Virus record (IMG/VR): IMGVR_UViG_3300044950_000235
Span: 1-43,321 of that record
DNA: 43,321 nt
Strand: one strand, 5' to 3'
From: a virus
The position numbers and the translations under genes were made by a program. Under the pieces are notes generated by a model. It was given only the letters and a program-made list of their open reading frames with translations, did no database searches and was not told the DNA's origin. Below, piece after piece: positions 25,528 through 33,806 of this stretch. The number at the start of each line of letters is the position of its first letter. Position 1 is the stretch's first letter.

Positions 25528-25982
25528 GATACGTTTTTAATTAAAGAACCTAAGATTTTGGTACTGTCTGCTACGTAATATGTAAGATAGTCTACGGCGT
25601 TTGCCGTCGTAGTTAATACGGGAACCGTAGCATTAGAAAATTTCCAGTATGTACCAAACGAAATAGTCCGACTGCCTGTGGCGTCCTGAGTAATGACAAT
25701 TACGCCGCTTTGCCCCGGCACAATGTTCGTGGGGTTAGCCAAAATTACGTTGCCTGTTAAGGTGACGCTAAAGTTGTTGGATGTTGCAAGGTCTGGGGTT
25801 ACGGTAGACGCATATGTTAGCGCTGACACCGTACCACTCTGACCCTTTGTGTAGGATTGAGTTTGCTGCAGTATTGCCGCAGTCCCCGTCACAGCAGGAA
25901 AAGTAATAGTTACGTCAGCCGCCGTAGAAGACGGAGTAAGGACAACCGCGCCACCGAGAGCAGATTTAAGATTTATAGGCAT
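25524..25982 (-). CDS. Tail-fibre-like protein (152 aa)
   Basis: The N-terminus MPINLKSALGGAVVLTPSST and the TVTITFPAVTG-like strands resemble the repeat domains of phage fibre proteins. The C-terminal half (SGVIVITQDATGSRTISFG) is a beta domain typical of phage tail proteins. AAGGA lies 6 nt before the ATG. It precedes the glycine-rich adhesin gene and may be its stalk or connector. No enzymatic motif was seen. Confidence 0.65.
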   Translation of the reverse strand: MPINLKSALGGAVVLTPSSTAADVTITFPAVTGTAAILQQTQSYTKGQSGTVSALTYASTVTPDLATSNNFSVTLTGNVILANPTNIVPGQSGVIVITQDATGSRTISFGTYWKFSNATVPVLTTTANAVDYLTYYVADSTKILGSLIKNVS

Positions 25983-25991
25983 ATTCAGTCC

Positions 25992-26615
25992 TTATTCGTA
26001 CAAAATGTTAACTGAACCAGCGTCAAAGGTATCTGTGCCGTTGACTGTGGTGATGCGAACCCTATCCAAGACCCCTGCAAGGTCAATAGTCCCTATTGCG
26101 TTAAATATACTATCAGAAGCAGGGCGAGAAAATAAACCTGTAATTGACCACTTGTTGCTACCCAACAGAGTTAGCGTAAACGCCCCACCTAATACGGCAG
26201 CGGCGTTATCTACATTGATGCCAATACCAGATGTGTAAGACGCAATTGTTACTGCTGAACCGTTTGTAAAGCGAGCACCAGACCCTAAATACCCTGTGCT
26301 TGTAATGCTTCCACTTCCAAGTTGTAATACCCAATTTGATGACCCACTAGTACTTACCCCATTTAGCACCACAGTAATTCGTTTAACCCAAGACGGGATG
26401 CTGGTAAAGTCAATGCTTGTGCCTGATGTAGAAGCTACAGCAGTTCCGGAGGTAATCGAACCTCCCTGAATTGTTTTATTGGTCAGCGTCTGGGTTGTAT
26501 CAGTACCTACTAAGGTAGTGGTTGCCGCAGGTACGGTTACCGTGAAGTTGCTGGCTGTATTTGTTGGTATTAGCTCGATGCTGCCGCCGCTTGCTGCTGA
26601 AAGTTTAACGCCCAT
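25992..26615 (-). CDS. Tail-fibre-like protein with TLTNKTI motif (207 aa)
   Basis: The protein starts MGVKLSAASGGSIELIPTNT, a start shared in style with the next fibre-like gene, and carries TTQTLTNKTIQGGSI near residue 40, a hallmark of phage fibre stalks. The C-terminal part (WVKRITVVLNGVSTSGSSN) is a beta-sandwich-like domain seen in many aquatic phage fibres. AAGGA 6 nt before the ATG supports the start. It follows the PF10118-like gene by 11 nt, so the fibre genes continue on both sides of that insert. Confidence 0.7.
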   Translation of the reverse strand: MGVKLSAASGGSIELIPTNTASNFTVTVPAATTTLVGTDTTQTLTNKTIQGGSITSGTAVASTSGTSIDFTSIPSWVKRITVVLNGVSTSGSSNWVLQLGSGSITSTGYLGSGARFTNGSAVTIASYTSGIGINVDNAAAVLGGAFTLTLLGSNKWSITGLFSRPASDSIFNAIGTIDLAGVLDRVRITTVNGTDTFDAGSVNILYE

Positions 26616-26626
26616 GATGGTTCCTT

Positions 26627-27442
26627 TTAAGCTACGAGCTTTGAGTATTTAGCCAAAAGAGGCCGAGTATCGTGATCCCAAGGGTGGTATCCGGGTTTCA
26701 TAAATGCAATCCAAGGCAGGAACGTAGAGTACACCATACCTCTGCGCCCAAAAAGGAAACTCATGCCATCCCGCAGAGTACGCCACTTCCAGAACTGTTT
26801 GTCGTGCATTAAGAGCTTACAGGTAATACGCAGCACACGCCCGTTAAATACCCCCGCAACAAGAAACAAACCTACCGTCCGCAGTAAGAACTCGTTAAAC
26901 CCAAGGCGGTCTTTCATGTCGTACCACATATCTAGGGCTACGCCCTTATGTTCAATTTCTTCTATACCGTGCCACTGCCACGCTTGTCGGAAGTGTGGGT
27001 GCATCTCTGCAAGGAGGTCGGGACGAGCTAAAAGGTACTGGAAGAACACCGCAGCATTGTGCTCGGCAAGGGTAATGATTGCCATCCATAGGCGTTTAGG
27101 GATGAGTTTCAATCGCCGCTGCATGTTGGCTCCGTTGCGGGCATCAATCTCTGTTGCGGGAAGTCCTATCTTCGTAAGCCACCCGTTGTACTTTTCATGA
27201 GAATGGGAGTGCCAATGCTCCTGCGCCACCAACATTTTTGACTGCTCAAGTATTTTTGGGTCGGACACAAAGGGTTGAAAGTCTTTAATTACGTGCAGCA
27301 GCGCACGTTCTCCGGACGGGATTAACGCGCCAAAAGCATTCATGAAATGCGTTTTGAACGGGCTGCCGCCAAACCAATAGCGTGGTAATTCCTGATCCCA
27401 ATCTTGTTTTAGGGATACTGACTCGAACTCAAACTTTTCCAT
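26627..27442 (-). CDS. PF10118-type metal-dependent hydrolase-like protein (ferritin-like)
   Basis: The 271-residue helical protein carries the expected metal-ligand motifs: AQEHWHSHSHE (Glu75, His76, His78 to His82), LAEHNAA (Glu127, His128) and WHGIEEIEHKG (His158, Glu161 to His165). These are characteristic of the predicted metal-dependent hydrolase family PF10118/COG3687, normally bacterial and with a di-metal ferritin-like core. The substrate is unknown. ATG 27442 was chosen (AGAGG 5 nt upstream) over an in-frame GTG two codons earlier. It lies among fibre genes, where such an enzyme is unexpected, and probably represents an acquired auxiliary gene. Confidence 0.8.
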   Translation of the reverse strand: MEKFEFESVSLKQDWDQELPRYWFGGSPFKTHFMNAFGALIPSGERALLHVIKDFQPFVSDPKILEQSKMLVAQEHWHSHSHEKYNGWLTKIGLPATEIDARNGANMQRRLKLIPKRLWMAIITLAEHNAAVFFQYLLARPDLLAEMHPHFRQAWQWHGIEEIEHKGVALDMWYDMKDRLGFNEFLLRTVGLFLVAGVFNGRVLRITCKLLMHDKQFWKWRTLRDGMSFLFGRRGMVYSTFLPWIAFMKPGYHPWDHDTRPLLAKYSKLVA

Positions 27443-27533
27443 ACGCACCTCTAAAGCGATTTGTAATCTTCTGCACTGTAGACTTCAGTGTCATAGACAA
27501 TAACTTCAGTCCTATTGCAAGGGATATAAGCAT
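27429..27533 (-). CDS. Possible 34-residue protein before the PF10118-like gene
   Basis: An ATG at 27533 begins 1 nt after the upstream stop and opens a frame (MLISLAIGLKLLSMTLKSTV, then KITNRFRGAYGKV) that overlaps the PF10118-like start. The peptide has a hydrophobic N-terminal half and a basic end. GAGG lies about 9 nt upstream of the ATG. It may be a coupling leader that carries ribosomes over the 92-nt gap, or a chance frame. Confidence 0.25.
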   Translation of the reverse strand: MLISLAIGLKLLSMTLKSTVQKITNRFRGAYGKV

Positions 27534-27534
27534 T

Positions 27535-28059
27535 TTACTTAACCTCGGCTTTAAAAACTACAACTCGCATAGCAGTATTAGCTTTGATGGTTGTAGCATT
27601 GTTCTCCGTGGCTAACACCGCATTTTGCGTGTAAAGCTTATCGCCTACCAAATAGTCCGAGCCAAGTGTAAATATGATGCTGCCTACCTCTACCGCAAGC
27701 TCTTCGCTTGGCAATAGGTCTGTAGTAGCAAAATTTACTTTGTACCCGGGGAACGGCTGTACGCAGTTAAAACGCGTGTCGTCTTGGAGGATGTCTAGCT
27801 TAACAACTTTTTTGCCCCAAGCAAACTGCCGTGGAAAAACTGCTCCGAGTTCGTCGCATTCAATGTCTTGCGTATCGGTTCCCGGGTAACTAACTTTAAC
27901 TTTGCCGTTAAGCAGAATAGTTTTGATGGGGTTTGATATCTCAGTCATTGGCTCTTGCAGCGTAGTCAAGTTGCTTTCGCCAAAAAATTCATAACGCGTA
28001 GCCGACACCCCTAATTTTGCTCTAGGATATAAAACAGCGGGGTTGATGATGTAAGCCAT
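27535..28059 (-). CDS. Beta-rich unknown protein, possibly cupin-like (174 aa)
   Basis: The protein is rich in alternating strands (GKVKVSYPGTDTQDIECDEL, GSIIFTLGSDYLVGDKLY, MRVVVFKAEVK). The order of strands recalls a cupin or related beta-barrel, but the histidine motifs are absent, so no metal site can be claimed. Its ATG directly abuts the stop of the gene upstream (TAA-ATG). It lies between a small fibre-region protein and the PF10118-like gene. Function unknown; a structural role is equally possible. Confidence 0.55.
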   Translation of the reverse strand: MAYIINPAVLYPRAKLGVSATRYEFFGESNLTTLQEPMTEISNPIKTILLNGKVKVSYPGTDTQDIECDELGAVFPRQFAWGKKVVKLDILQDDTRFNCVQPFPGYKVNFATTDLLPSEELAVEVGSIIFTLGSDYLVGDKLYTQNAVLATENNATTIKANTAMRVVVFKAEVK

Positions 28060-28428
28060 TTATAAAACCTCCGCCGGTGCGGGATTACTTACAAATGTTG
28101 GTTCTACCAACCTAGACTCAATGACCGTTAGGTGCTCGGTTCCAGTAGAAACTGTTTGCGCTGGTAACACCGACTCCTGCACTGTTGGTGCTTGCACTAA
28201 AGAATTGATTTCTTCAAATCCTAAAGCAGCGGCAACTTCTTTCTTGCGCTCAATAAGCCATGTCGGGGCACGAACACGGATTTCCGCATCAAGAATTTCA
28301 CCTGTAATAAACGCCCCATTAACTACAGGTACATCAATTGCATATGTGCCAATATCAATATTTTCACTTGAATATGTAACTTGGATTTGTCCAAGCTCTG
28401 CGTTTGCAGATACGATTTTATAGTCCAT
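28060..28428 (-). CDS. Small fibre-region protein, possibly assembly factor (122 aa)
   Basis: The N-terminal half is beta-rich (MDYKIVSANAELGQIQVTYS) and is followed by WLIERKKEVAAALGF and a Pro/Val-rich tail. The Trp-Leu-(x)n-Arg-Lys helix after a beta domain is reminiscent of small tail-fibre assembly proteins. Its ATG shares 1 nt with the stop of the adhesin gene (TAATG). A chaperone or connector role for the adhesin is inferred from position only. Confidence 0.55.
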   Translation of the reverse strand: MDYKIVSANAELGQIQVTYSSENIDIGTYAIDVPVVNGAFITGEILDAEIRVRAPTWLIERKKEVAAALGFEEINSLVQAPTVQESVLPAQTVSTGTEHLTVIESRLVEPTFVSNPAPAEVL

Positions 28429-29222
28429 TATGATTGGCCTCCAAAAGTTGTTCCTGTAATACCTGCTCCGGCGTTAACATAAGATTTACCTACTAAGCAT
28501 GCAGCTGCCGCCCCTCCCGCAGCGCTACTTGCGTTTCCTGCAGAGCCAAGTGCGCCACCGCTTGCGCCATTAGCGGTACCTGCACCAGAATTTGAACCAA
28601 GGCCACCGGTACCCACTCCTGTTTTTGTACCTGCAGTACCCGTCCCTCCGTTAGCTTGAGTCCATTGGCCGCCAGCACCCCCGGAGCCTCCACTGTAACC
28701 TTGACCGCCGCCACCGCCACCGCCGCCCCAATAGCTGGTGGTGTAATATGTTGTGTATTCGGGGCCAAATTTGCCAACACCCGTTTGTACTTGATAACTG
28801 GTTGTGTAAGCATTGCCTGTACCGCCACCGCCCCCGCCACCGCCACTTCCAACAGTTCCGCTGTTTGTAAAAGTAACGATTCTCTGTGCGTAAACTGCGT
28901 TACCACCAGAACCACCCGCTGCTGCTGTGGGTGCTCCACCAACACCGCCAGCGCCAGCAGCGCCAACTATAAACCCGTTGTTTATAACCGTTACCGTATC
29001 CGCCGGATGCCAAGAAGTATCAACAGTAAAAGCGTATGACCCCGCAGATGACGACCCTACATAAATTCCGCTATCAACAACAAAAGTTACATCCGTTGCA
29101 CCAGCTAAATAACCCGACACTTTAGCCGTATTAAGTGTGTAGTTCTGAGTGTCTGCGCTAATGGTAATGGTTACATTTTTTCTACCGCTGCTAACCGACA
29201 GAACTTGTAGCATTGCAGCCAT
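28428..29222 (-). CDS. Glycine-rich tail adhesin, copy 1
   Basis: The 264-residue protein has an N-terminal beta domain (TITISADTQNYTLN, PADTVTVINNGFIVGAAG) and then Gly-rich stretches with runs of seven or eight glycines separated by Tyr/Ser/Thr-rich loops. The N-terminal domain matches the protein at 18630-19355 along its length, including DTVTVINNG. It probably forms the receptor-binding tip on the fibre encoded just upstream (29224-29703). The loops between glycine runs are the likely host-range determinants. Confidence 0.72.
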   Translation of the reverse strand: MAAMLQVLSVSSGRKNVTITISADTQNYTLNTAKVSGYLAGATDVTFVVDSGIYVGSSSAGSYAFTVDTSWHPADTVTVINNGFIVGAAGAGGVGGAPTAAAGGSGGNAVYAQRIVTFTNSGTVGSGGGGGGGGTGNAYTTSYQVQTGVGKFGPEYTTYYTTSYWGGGGGGGGQGYSGGSGGAGGQWTQANGGTGTAGTKTGVGTGGLGSNSGAGTANGASGGALGSAGNASSAAGGAAAACLVGKSYVNAGAGITGTTFGGQS

Positions 29223-29223
29223 G

Positions 29224-29703
29224 TTATGTCATCCCGCTTCCGGCAATCATCCAAGTTGTAGCCGTCATCTTTACAACAGTTGCTAGGCCGTATTGAGCTA
29301 AGGTTCTAGTTCCGGTTGTTCCCGTTCCTGTTTGGTACATGGTGTCCGACGTTATAACAATTGTGCAAGCACCAGCATTCATGTTAATAAAAGTAACAGC
29401 CGTGCCAATTGGGAACGCTACAGAACTATTTGCCGGAATGGTAAAAGCACCGGCGCTAGTCATATAAATAGACTTACCAGAATCACCCAGCACCAATGTG
29501 TATCCAGCAGCCTGCGCGTTCTGTGTGATCTCTAGGATACCCATGTTTGCGTTAGCCGCAGGGACGGTAATAGTATACGTACTGGAAGACGCGGCAGGAG
29601 CGAGCACTGCCTGCCCTCCCCCCGATGTAGCAAGATAAACAGAGTTTGCCGCAATAGACGACGACCCCGTAATTGCACCCGTACCTGATAAAGTCATCGC
29701 CAT
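29224..29703 (-). CDS. Fibre protein with C-terminal domain shared with the second module (159 aa)
   Basis: The N-terminus (MAMTLSGTGAITGSSS, TYTITVPAANANMG) is a typical phage fibre domain. The C-terminus (YGLATVVKMTATTWMIAGSG) is close to that of the protein at 19355-20293. AAGGA before the ATG supports the start. It is followed 1 nt later by the glycine-rich adhesin gene, giving the same fibre-then-adhesin order as the module at 18630-20293. No hexapeptide stalk is present in this copy. Confidence 0.68.
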   Translation of the reverse strand: MAMTLSGTGAITGSSSIAANSVYLATSGGGQAVLAPAASSSTYTITVPAANANMGILEITQNAQAAGYTLVLGDSGKSIYMTSAGAFTIPANSSVAFPIGTAVTFINMNAGACTIVITSDTMYQTGTGTTGTRTLAQYGLATVVKMTATTWMIAGSGMT

Positions 29704-29712
29704 AATTTTTCC

Positions 29713-30969
29713 TTAGACAATTGTCCAAACGCTGTCATTTGCAATCGTTACGGAAACCCCGCTTGCAATAGAAATTGGCCCAGCACTCATACCATTAAAT
29801 CCAGAGGCAATTGTGTAGTCCGCGTTTACCGTACTGGCTGTTACCACAATGCCATTGGACGCATTAAGCACTGTTGATTGCAACTCGCCAGTAGAGGGCT
29901 TGTACAGGAGTTTTGAATTGCCCGTGTACAGAACTGTTGGTACGCCTGTAGTAACGCTAGCAAACAACGGGTAAACATTAGTCGAAGTGCTTGTGTCGTT
30001 GCTAATAGAAGCACCGGAATTTACTGTGGCCCAGCTGGGGGTAGTTCCGTCGGTAGTTAAATATTTACCTGAATTTGTGGCTTGGGATGGAAGGGAATCC
30101 ACAGTAGCCCAACTGCTGTTAGTTCCGTCAGTAGTTAGATACTTTCCTGAGTTTGTAGCCTGAGAAGGAGCAAGAGCATTAAATGCTGTAGTAGCAGTAG
30201 TTTGTCCAGTACCACCGTTGGCAATTGGAAGTGTTCCTGTTACGCCTGTAGTTAGGGGTAAACCCGTAGCATTTGTAAGTGTTGCGCTAGCAGGAGTATT
30301 TAAAACAGCCCCAGCACCTAGTGTAGCTACACCTGCTACATCCAATTTACCGCTTGTCGATATACCTTCTGCGCTATCGGTAGTGATAATTTTGAGAATT
30401 CCAGCTTTGCCTGTCGTATCAATGCTCAATGCTACTGCTTCGTTGTCAGGCACAGCCCATGTTTGGGTCACAGCGGAATAGATGTTCCCGCTTGCCATAA
30501 ACAGCGAATAGTTTGATGCGCCGCCAGTGGCTTGCGAATACAAGCCAATGTTCTGACCGCCAGCGTGTGCGCCTGTTGCATAACCACGAACACCAATTGC
30601 AGCCGCAGTATCAGCAGTGTTGCTTACATGACCATCACCTACAACACCAATACCACGAGTTGCGCCTGTTGTTGCGCCTGTGCCGTAAACACCAACACCC
30701 CATTGACCAGCGCCAGCCACATCGGTTGCAACACCTTCACCAGCAACACCAATGTTGTAGACGTGTGCGCTACCTGTGTTGGCCTGACTGCCTATAAATT
30801 TAGCATTGGGGAAATCGGTAAAGTTGGCGTTTGTGCCTACCAGCCCCGTAGCAAAATACGGATTATCGCCGCTTTGATATTTGTCGGTGTTAAGGTTTGT
30901 AAAATTAGAGTCGACCTCCGTATTGGTCAGCGGAGTTCCTTTAACCGAGCGAAGAACAATGGTTGACAT
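29713..30969 (-). CDS. Long tail-fibre protein (418 aa)
   Basis: The start MSTIVLRSVKGTPLTNTEVD is a conserved tail-attachment N-terminus in many aquatic phage fibres. The middle holds GVVGDGHVSN and GVRGYATGAH repeats of a trimeric beta-helix-like kind, then LPIANGGTGQTTATTAFNAL, a widespread fibre motif. Two copies of a 26-residue unit (PSQATNSGKYLTTDGT) follow near residues 265-320. AAGGAT before the ATG supports the start. This is probably the main fibre, with the smaller proteins downstream acting as distal parts. Confidence 0.8.
   Translation of the reverse strand: MSTIVLRSVKGTPLTNTEVDSNFTNLNTDKYQSGDNPYFATGLVGTNANFTDFPNAKFIGSQANTGSAHVYNIGVAGEGVATDVAGAGQWGVGVYGTGATTGATRGIGVVGDGHVSNTADTAAAIGVRGYATGAHAGGQNIGLYSQATGGASNYSLFMASGNIYSAVTQTWAVPDNEAVALSIDTTGKAGILKIITTDSAEGISTSGKLDVAGVATLGAGAVLNTPASATLTNATGLPLTTGVTGTLPIANGGTGQTTATTAFNALAPSQATNSGKYLTTDGTNSSWATVDSLPSQATNSGKYLTTDGTTPSWATVNSGASISNDTSTSTNVYPLFASVTTGVPTVLYTGNSKLLYKPSTGELQSTVLNASNGIVVTASTVNADYTIASGFNGMSAGPISIASGVSVTIANDSVWTIV
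30023..30167. repeat. Two diverged copies of a 78-bp unit in the long fibre gene
   Basis: The stretches 30023-30092 and 30101-30167 encode near-identical SQATNSGKYLTTDGT-containing units. The nucleotide copies have diverged mostly at third positions, so this duplication is older than the 18-bp array at 19730-19945. Confidence 0.75.
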
Positions 30970-30979
30970 TAGCTAATCC

Positions 30980-31426
30980 TTAGCTGACGGTGATTGTCCA
31001 AGTTATGCTCATCGCGTCTGCCGCGCCTTTGTTGACGACTGAGAAGACAGTGCGGCAGAGCATTGTGCCCGCGCTAGCATCGTTGAATACACCTGCCTCT
31101 GTAACAGCGCCAGTGCCTGTTCCGGCTGGAAAACTTGCTACGTACGTAACTACCGCTGCTGCTGAAGTACCACTGGTCAGCGCTACACGCGAACTACCAA
31201 TAGCAGTCTGCAAAGTAGTGTCGCCAACGGCTGCGGCTGTAGTCCCGGTGCCTAGTTCCATAAACCCCATAACAGTGGCCGAAACCCCAACCATGCGCGA
31301 AGCAATAAATGTTTTGCCTGCTGTGACAACAAGATTTTTTATTTCTCGGGTATCAGTTACAGTCCCATCCGCACCGATGATGTCGATCTTGACATCGCCC
31401 GTGATTTTAATAGCGTCGTTTACCAT
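30980..31426 (-). CDS. Tail-associated structural protein (148 aa)
   Basis: The N-terminus has a KITGDVKIDIIGADGTVTDT strand-rich domain and a conserved ELGTGTTAAAVGDTTLQTAI segment, a pattern found in phage tail or fibre-hinge proteins. The C-terminus (FSVVNKGAADAMSITWTITV) is typical for the same group. AGGAG lies 6 nt before the ATG. It sits 10 nt upstream of the long fibre gene in transcription order and may link fibres to the tail. Confidence 0.65.
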   Translation of the reverse strand: MVNDAIKITGDVKIDIIGADGTVTDTREIKNLVVTAGKTFIASRMVGVSATVMGFMELGTGTTAAAVGDTTLQTAIGSSRVALTSGTSAAAVVTYVASFPAGTGTGAVTEAGVFNDASAGTMLCRTVFSVVNKGAADAMSITWTITVS

Positions 31427-31439
31427 AAAATACTCCTAT

Positions 31440-32129
31440 TTAAAAAGTTCTGGATTCCCCGACATAATCTTCGGCAAAATATGTCAGATCGCAATAATCT
31501 TGAACGCTAACTGTACCACTGTCCGCTAGGGAGAGCAAGTCTGACAGTGCCTTGGAGTTACCTATCGCAGGGCTATCCAAGGCTAAAACGGTGTTGTTTG
31601 TGAAATCAGCGAAAGAAAATGTCGGCCCTGCGGCGTCTGACAAGTCGTTTAACGCAAAAGAATCAGTCAGAGCCTTGTCTATTGAGAGCGCAGACGTTTC
31701 ACTTGCAGCAATCGTATCTGAATAAGCTGGGCTAACAAGCAGCGTATTGGCATCTGCCAAACTAGCCGTATCTGCAAAATCGCGGATAAAGATCAAGACC
31801 GTCAGCACACTATCGCCCAGCGTAGCCGTGTCGTCTAAAGATTTGCTAGAACTTAGAATCGTGTCGTCAGTTACCGCAAATGTGTCGGCGTCTGCTACTT
31901 TGGCTGTGCTAAGGCTGGTGGAATCAGCAATGTTAAAGATGTCAGTGGTGTACTTAAACCGGCCCGTTGTATCTAAATACGCTCCAACTACAAGAAGGAT
32001 ATACGCAACATTGGCAACTGGGGACGCACTGGTAACACCTGCTATAGGGATAACTGTAGCAACGCTCGCCCTCAGTCTGACTGAAGAGGACGCCGCAGAA
32101 ATGCTATTCCCAATAATTTGTGCGGGCAT
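31440..32129 (-). CDS. Asp/Ser-repeat virion protein (229 aa)
   Basis: After an N-terminal hydrophobic domain (about 1-60, VAYILLVVGAYLDTTG) the protein consists of degenerate repeats of roughly 20-25 residues with DSTSLSTAK, DTFAVTDD, DTASLADANTL and DSFALNDLSD-like cores. Such Asp-x-hydrophobic repeats may bind calcium or form a stacked beta structure. It is highly acidic. The ATG shares 1 nt with the stop of the preceding gene. The family was not recognised; a tail appendage is the most likely place. Confidence 0.6.
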   Translation of the reverse strand: MPAQIIGNSISAASSSVRLRASVATVIPIAGVTSASPVANVAYILLVVGAYLDTTGRFKYTTDIFNIADSTSLSTAKVADADTFAVTDDTILSSSKSLDDTATLGDSVLTVLIFIRDFADTASLADANTLLVSPAYSDTIAASETSALSIDKALTDSFALNDLSDAAGPTFSFADFTNNTVLALDSPAIGNSKALSDLLSLADSGTVSVQDYCDLTYFAEDYVGESRTF

Positions 32130-32461
32130 TAAAAATCACTCCGCACCTTGAATTTCAAAAGGTCATAGACAGTCTGAATCTGGCCGTCCGAAAACGTAAT
32201 CTGTATCTCACCCTCGTAGTCACCAGCATCGCCGGTTAGCATTTCAGGAGCCGAAGATGGATAGAAGACAACGACTCCATTGGGGCCATCGGTTACAACG
32301 CCCGTAACTGTTGCTTGCAAAGTAGTAGACCCAGCGGCCCGGAACTTCAGCAAAACCGTAGCGCCCGTCAAAGCAATGATTGCACCAGTCGTGTCGTCTG
32401 TAATTGAACAGACTACTGCTGGGCGGGTATCGTCCTGAACTAACCTAATTTTGTCAACCAT
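32129..32461 (-). CDS. BppU-like N-terminal-domain protein (110 aa)
   Basis: The protein starts MVDKIRLVQDDTRPAVVCSI and continues TDDTTGAIIALTGATVLLKF. That pattern (a LVQ-D-T-P entry, then a GATV-KFR strand) matches the Ig-like N-terminal domain of upper baseplate BppU-type proteins and related fibre-holding proteins. It probably forms an adapter on which the fibres sit. The stop overlaps the start of the next gene by 1 nt. Family assignment is from the motif only. Confidence 0.65.
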   Translation of the reverse strand: MVDKIRLVQDDTRPAVVCSITDDTTGAIIALTGATVLLKFRAAGSTTLQATVTGVVTDGPNGVVVFYPSSAPEMLTGDAGDYEGEIQITFSDGQIQTVYDLLKFKVRSDF

Positions 32462-32471
32462 AATTTACTCC

Positions 32472-33158
32472 CTATGTAGCTACAGCACCGCCGCCAGCGG
32501 GTACGGGGGCAACACCAACAGTGCCTTTAATCTCAACACCCAGAGCGTTAGCAAACACAGAGTAGTGCCCGGCGGCTCGGGTAGCATTTCCTGCGTATTC
32601 CGCATCTTTGGTGAACGCTCGATACAAAATGTAATCACATAAAGCATTTGCGTAGATATCGGGTAAGCTGATACTTCCAGTAACCGCAGTGTATAAGGAA
32701 CCCACAGCAGGTTCAGTTATATCCACAGGGTATGCTGTATACACAATGTCTATCTGCGCGGCAGTGGTAGCTGGTGGATAAACATAAAACTTCTTTGGGT
32801 CTCTCGGATCGTACATAAAATGCACAATATTTACCGAGCTTGTAGAGTCGTGCCAGCCGGGAGACTGAACGTCCAGCAGCTCGCGGTTTACCATCCGAAC
32901 AGCTTTCTTAGTACTCGAAGCGGCAGAGTTTCGGATTACCGAAATTAGTTTTACGCCGTTGGTTGGCAGTGATTGTTTTGTTCCGGAGATACATGTAACC
33001 GTTGCGTTGGTCGACATTGAGTCCGGGCGAAAGACAATTACTTCTCGCTGGCCATCATTTAAATAACGCACCAACTCAGCAATAGACCAGCGAACGGAAT
33101 CAGCGTCCTGCAGTGTTTCTACAGCTCGTTGAATAATTGATTGCGCGGTAGTAGCCAT
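32472..33158 (-). CDS. Phage adaptor-like (head-tail connector) protein, 228 aa
   Basis: ATG 33158 (MATTAQSIIQRAVETLQD) has GAGGTG just upstream and begins 7 nt after the preceding stop; a longer frame to 33203 would overlap that gene. The protein resembles adaptor proteins of podoviruses (DUF6682-like): an N-terminal helix with RWSIAELVRYLNDGQREV, a central beta domain with VHFMYDPRDPKKFYVYPP, and a C-terminal helix (YANALCDYILYRAFTKDAEY). It should form a ring under the portal. The following Pro/Gly/Ala tail is unstructured. Confidence 0.72.
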   Translation of the reverse strand: MATTAQSIIQRAVETLQDADSVRWSIAELVRYLNDGQREVIVFRPDSMSTNATVTCISGTKQSLPTNGVKLISVIRNSAASSTKKAVRMVNRELLDVQSPGWHDSTSSVNIVHFMYDPRDPKKFYVYPPATTAAQIDIVYTAYPVDITEPAVGSLYTAVTGSISLPDIYANALCDYILYRAFTKDAEYAGNATRAAGHYSVFANALGVEIKGTVGVAPVPAGGGAVAT

Positions 33159-33165
33159 AGTCACC

Positions 33166-33798
33166 TCAAGCAAAAGGGCGAGAACGAACTCGCATGGAAC
33201 CACGGATTAGACCATAGTTTCCTTCGATCCTAGAGCTATTGGTCTGCCGAGCTGCGCTATCTAAAAGATATTTAGCTTGAGCAAAATTGGTAAACGGCTG
33301 ATCCGGCATTTGCATGGCTCTGGCTATAGCGCCGGAAACAATAGGGTCAATCCAGATGTTGTAAAGATCGTCTTCAAGTAACGTAGCTGTCCTAGCAGGG
33401 CGCAAAGTTACGCCAACTACTACCGGGTAAACGTCATCCGGTGGAGGTGAAAGCCGTAGCGTAAATGTAGAGCCTGTGCGGTCAGTATAAAAACCACGAG
33501 GGATAGCTCGTGCTGTTTGCAAGTCGTTCTTGATGACTTCAGCCATTCCGGGGGATAGCTCTTTGCCATCGACGGCAACACTCATCACACGGGCAATGTC
33601 GTGCTGAGAAGACGGGGGGTCTAGGTCGTACTCAATAGCACCAGCACGGGTGTTAAAAGTGTCTAGGTTTTCTCGGAGAGTCAGCGAGTTTTCGCAAAAT
33701 TCGATGGCCGAATTTAAAATGACTTGATCCGCCATTGGCTCTGAGCAGCCGGGCAAATACGGCATTACACGCGGATAAAAGGCGCTCAGAGCTTTCAT
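33166..33798 (-). CDS. Head-tail adaptor-like protein, 210 aa
   Basis: The protein has the same general layout as its neighbour: an N-terminal helical part (LSAFYPRVMPYLPGCSEPMA, then AIEFCENSLTLRENLD), a central beta domain with FTLRLSPPPDD, and a C-terminal helix (AIARAMQMPDQPFTNFAQAK). This pattern is found in the first adaptor ring of podovirus and siphovirus connectors. Order in the cluster (coat, decoration-like, small protein, two adaptors) supports the assignment. No catalytic site is expected or seen. Confidence 0.68.
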   Translation of the reverse strand: MKALSAFYPRVMPYLPGCSEPMADQVILNSAIEFCENSLTLRENLDTFNTRAGAIEYDLDPPSSQHDIARVMSVAVDGKELSPGMAEVIKNDLQTARAIPRGFYTDRTGSTFTLRLSPPPDDVYPVVVGVTLRPARTATLLEDDLYNIWIDPIVSGAIARAMQMPDQPFTNFAQAKYLLDSAARQTNSSRIEGNYGLIRGSMRVRSRPFA

Positions 33799-33806
33799 AC
33801 AAGACC

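Noticed and set aside
16609-32461. Diversity-generating retroelement acting on the fibre genes
   Set aside because: No reverse transcriptase or template/variable repeat pair was seen in the window, although a distant one outside it cannot be excluded.
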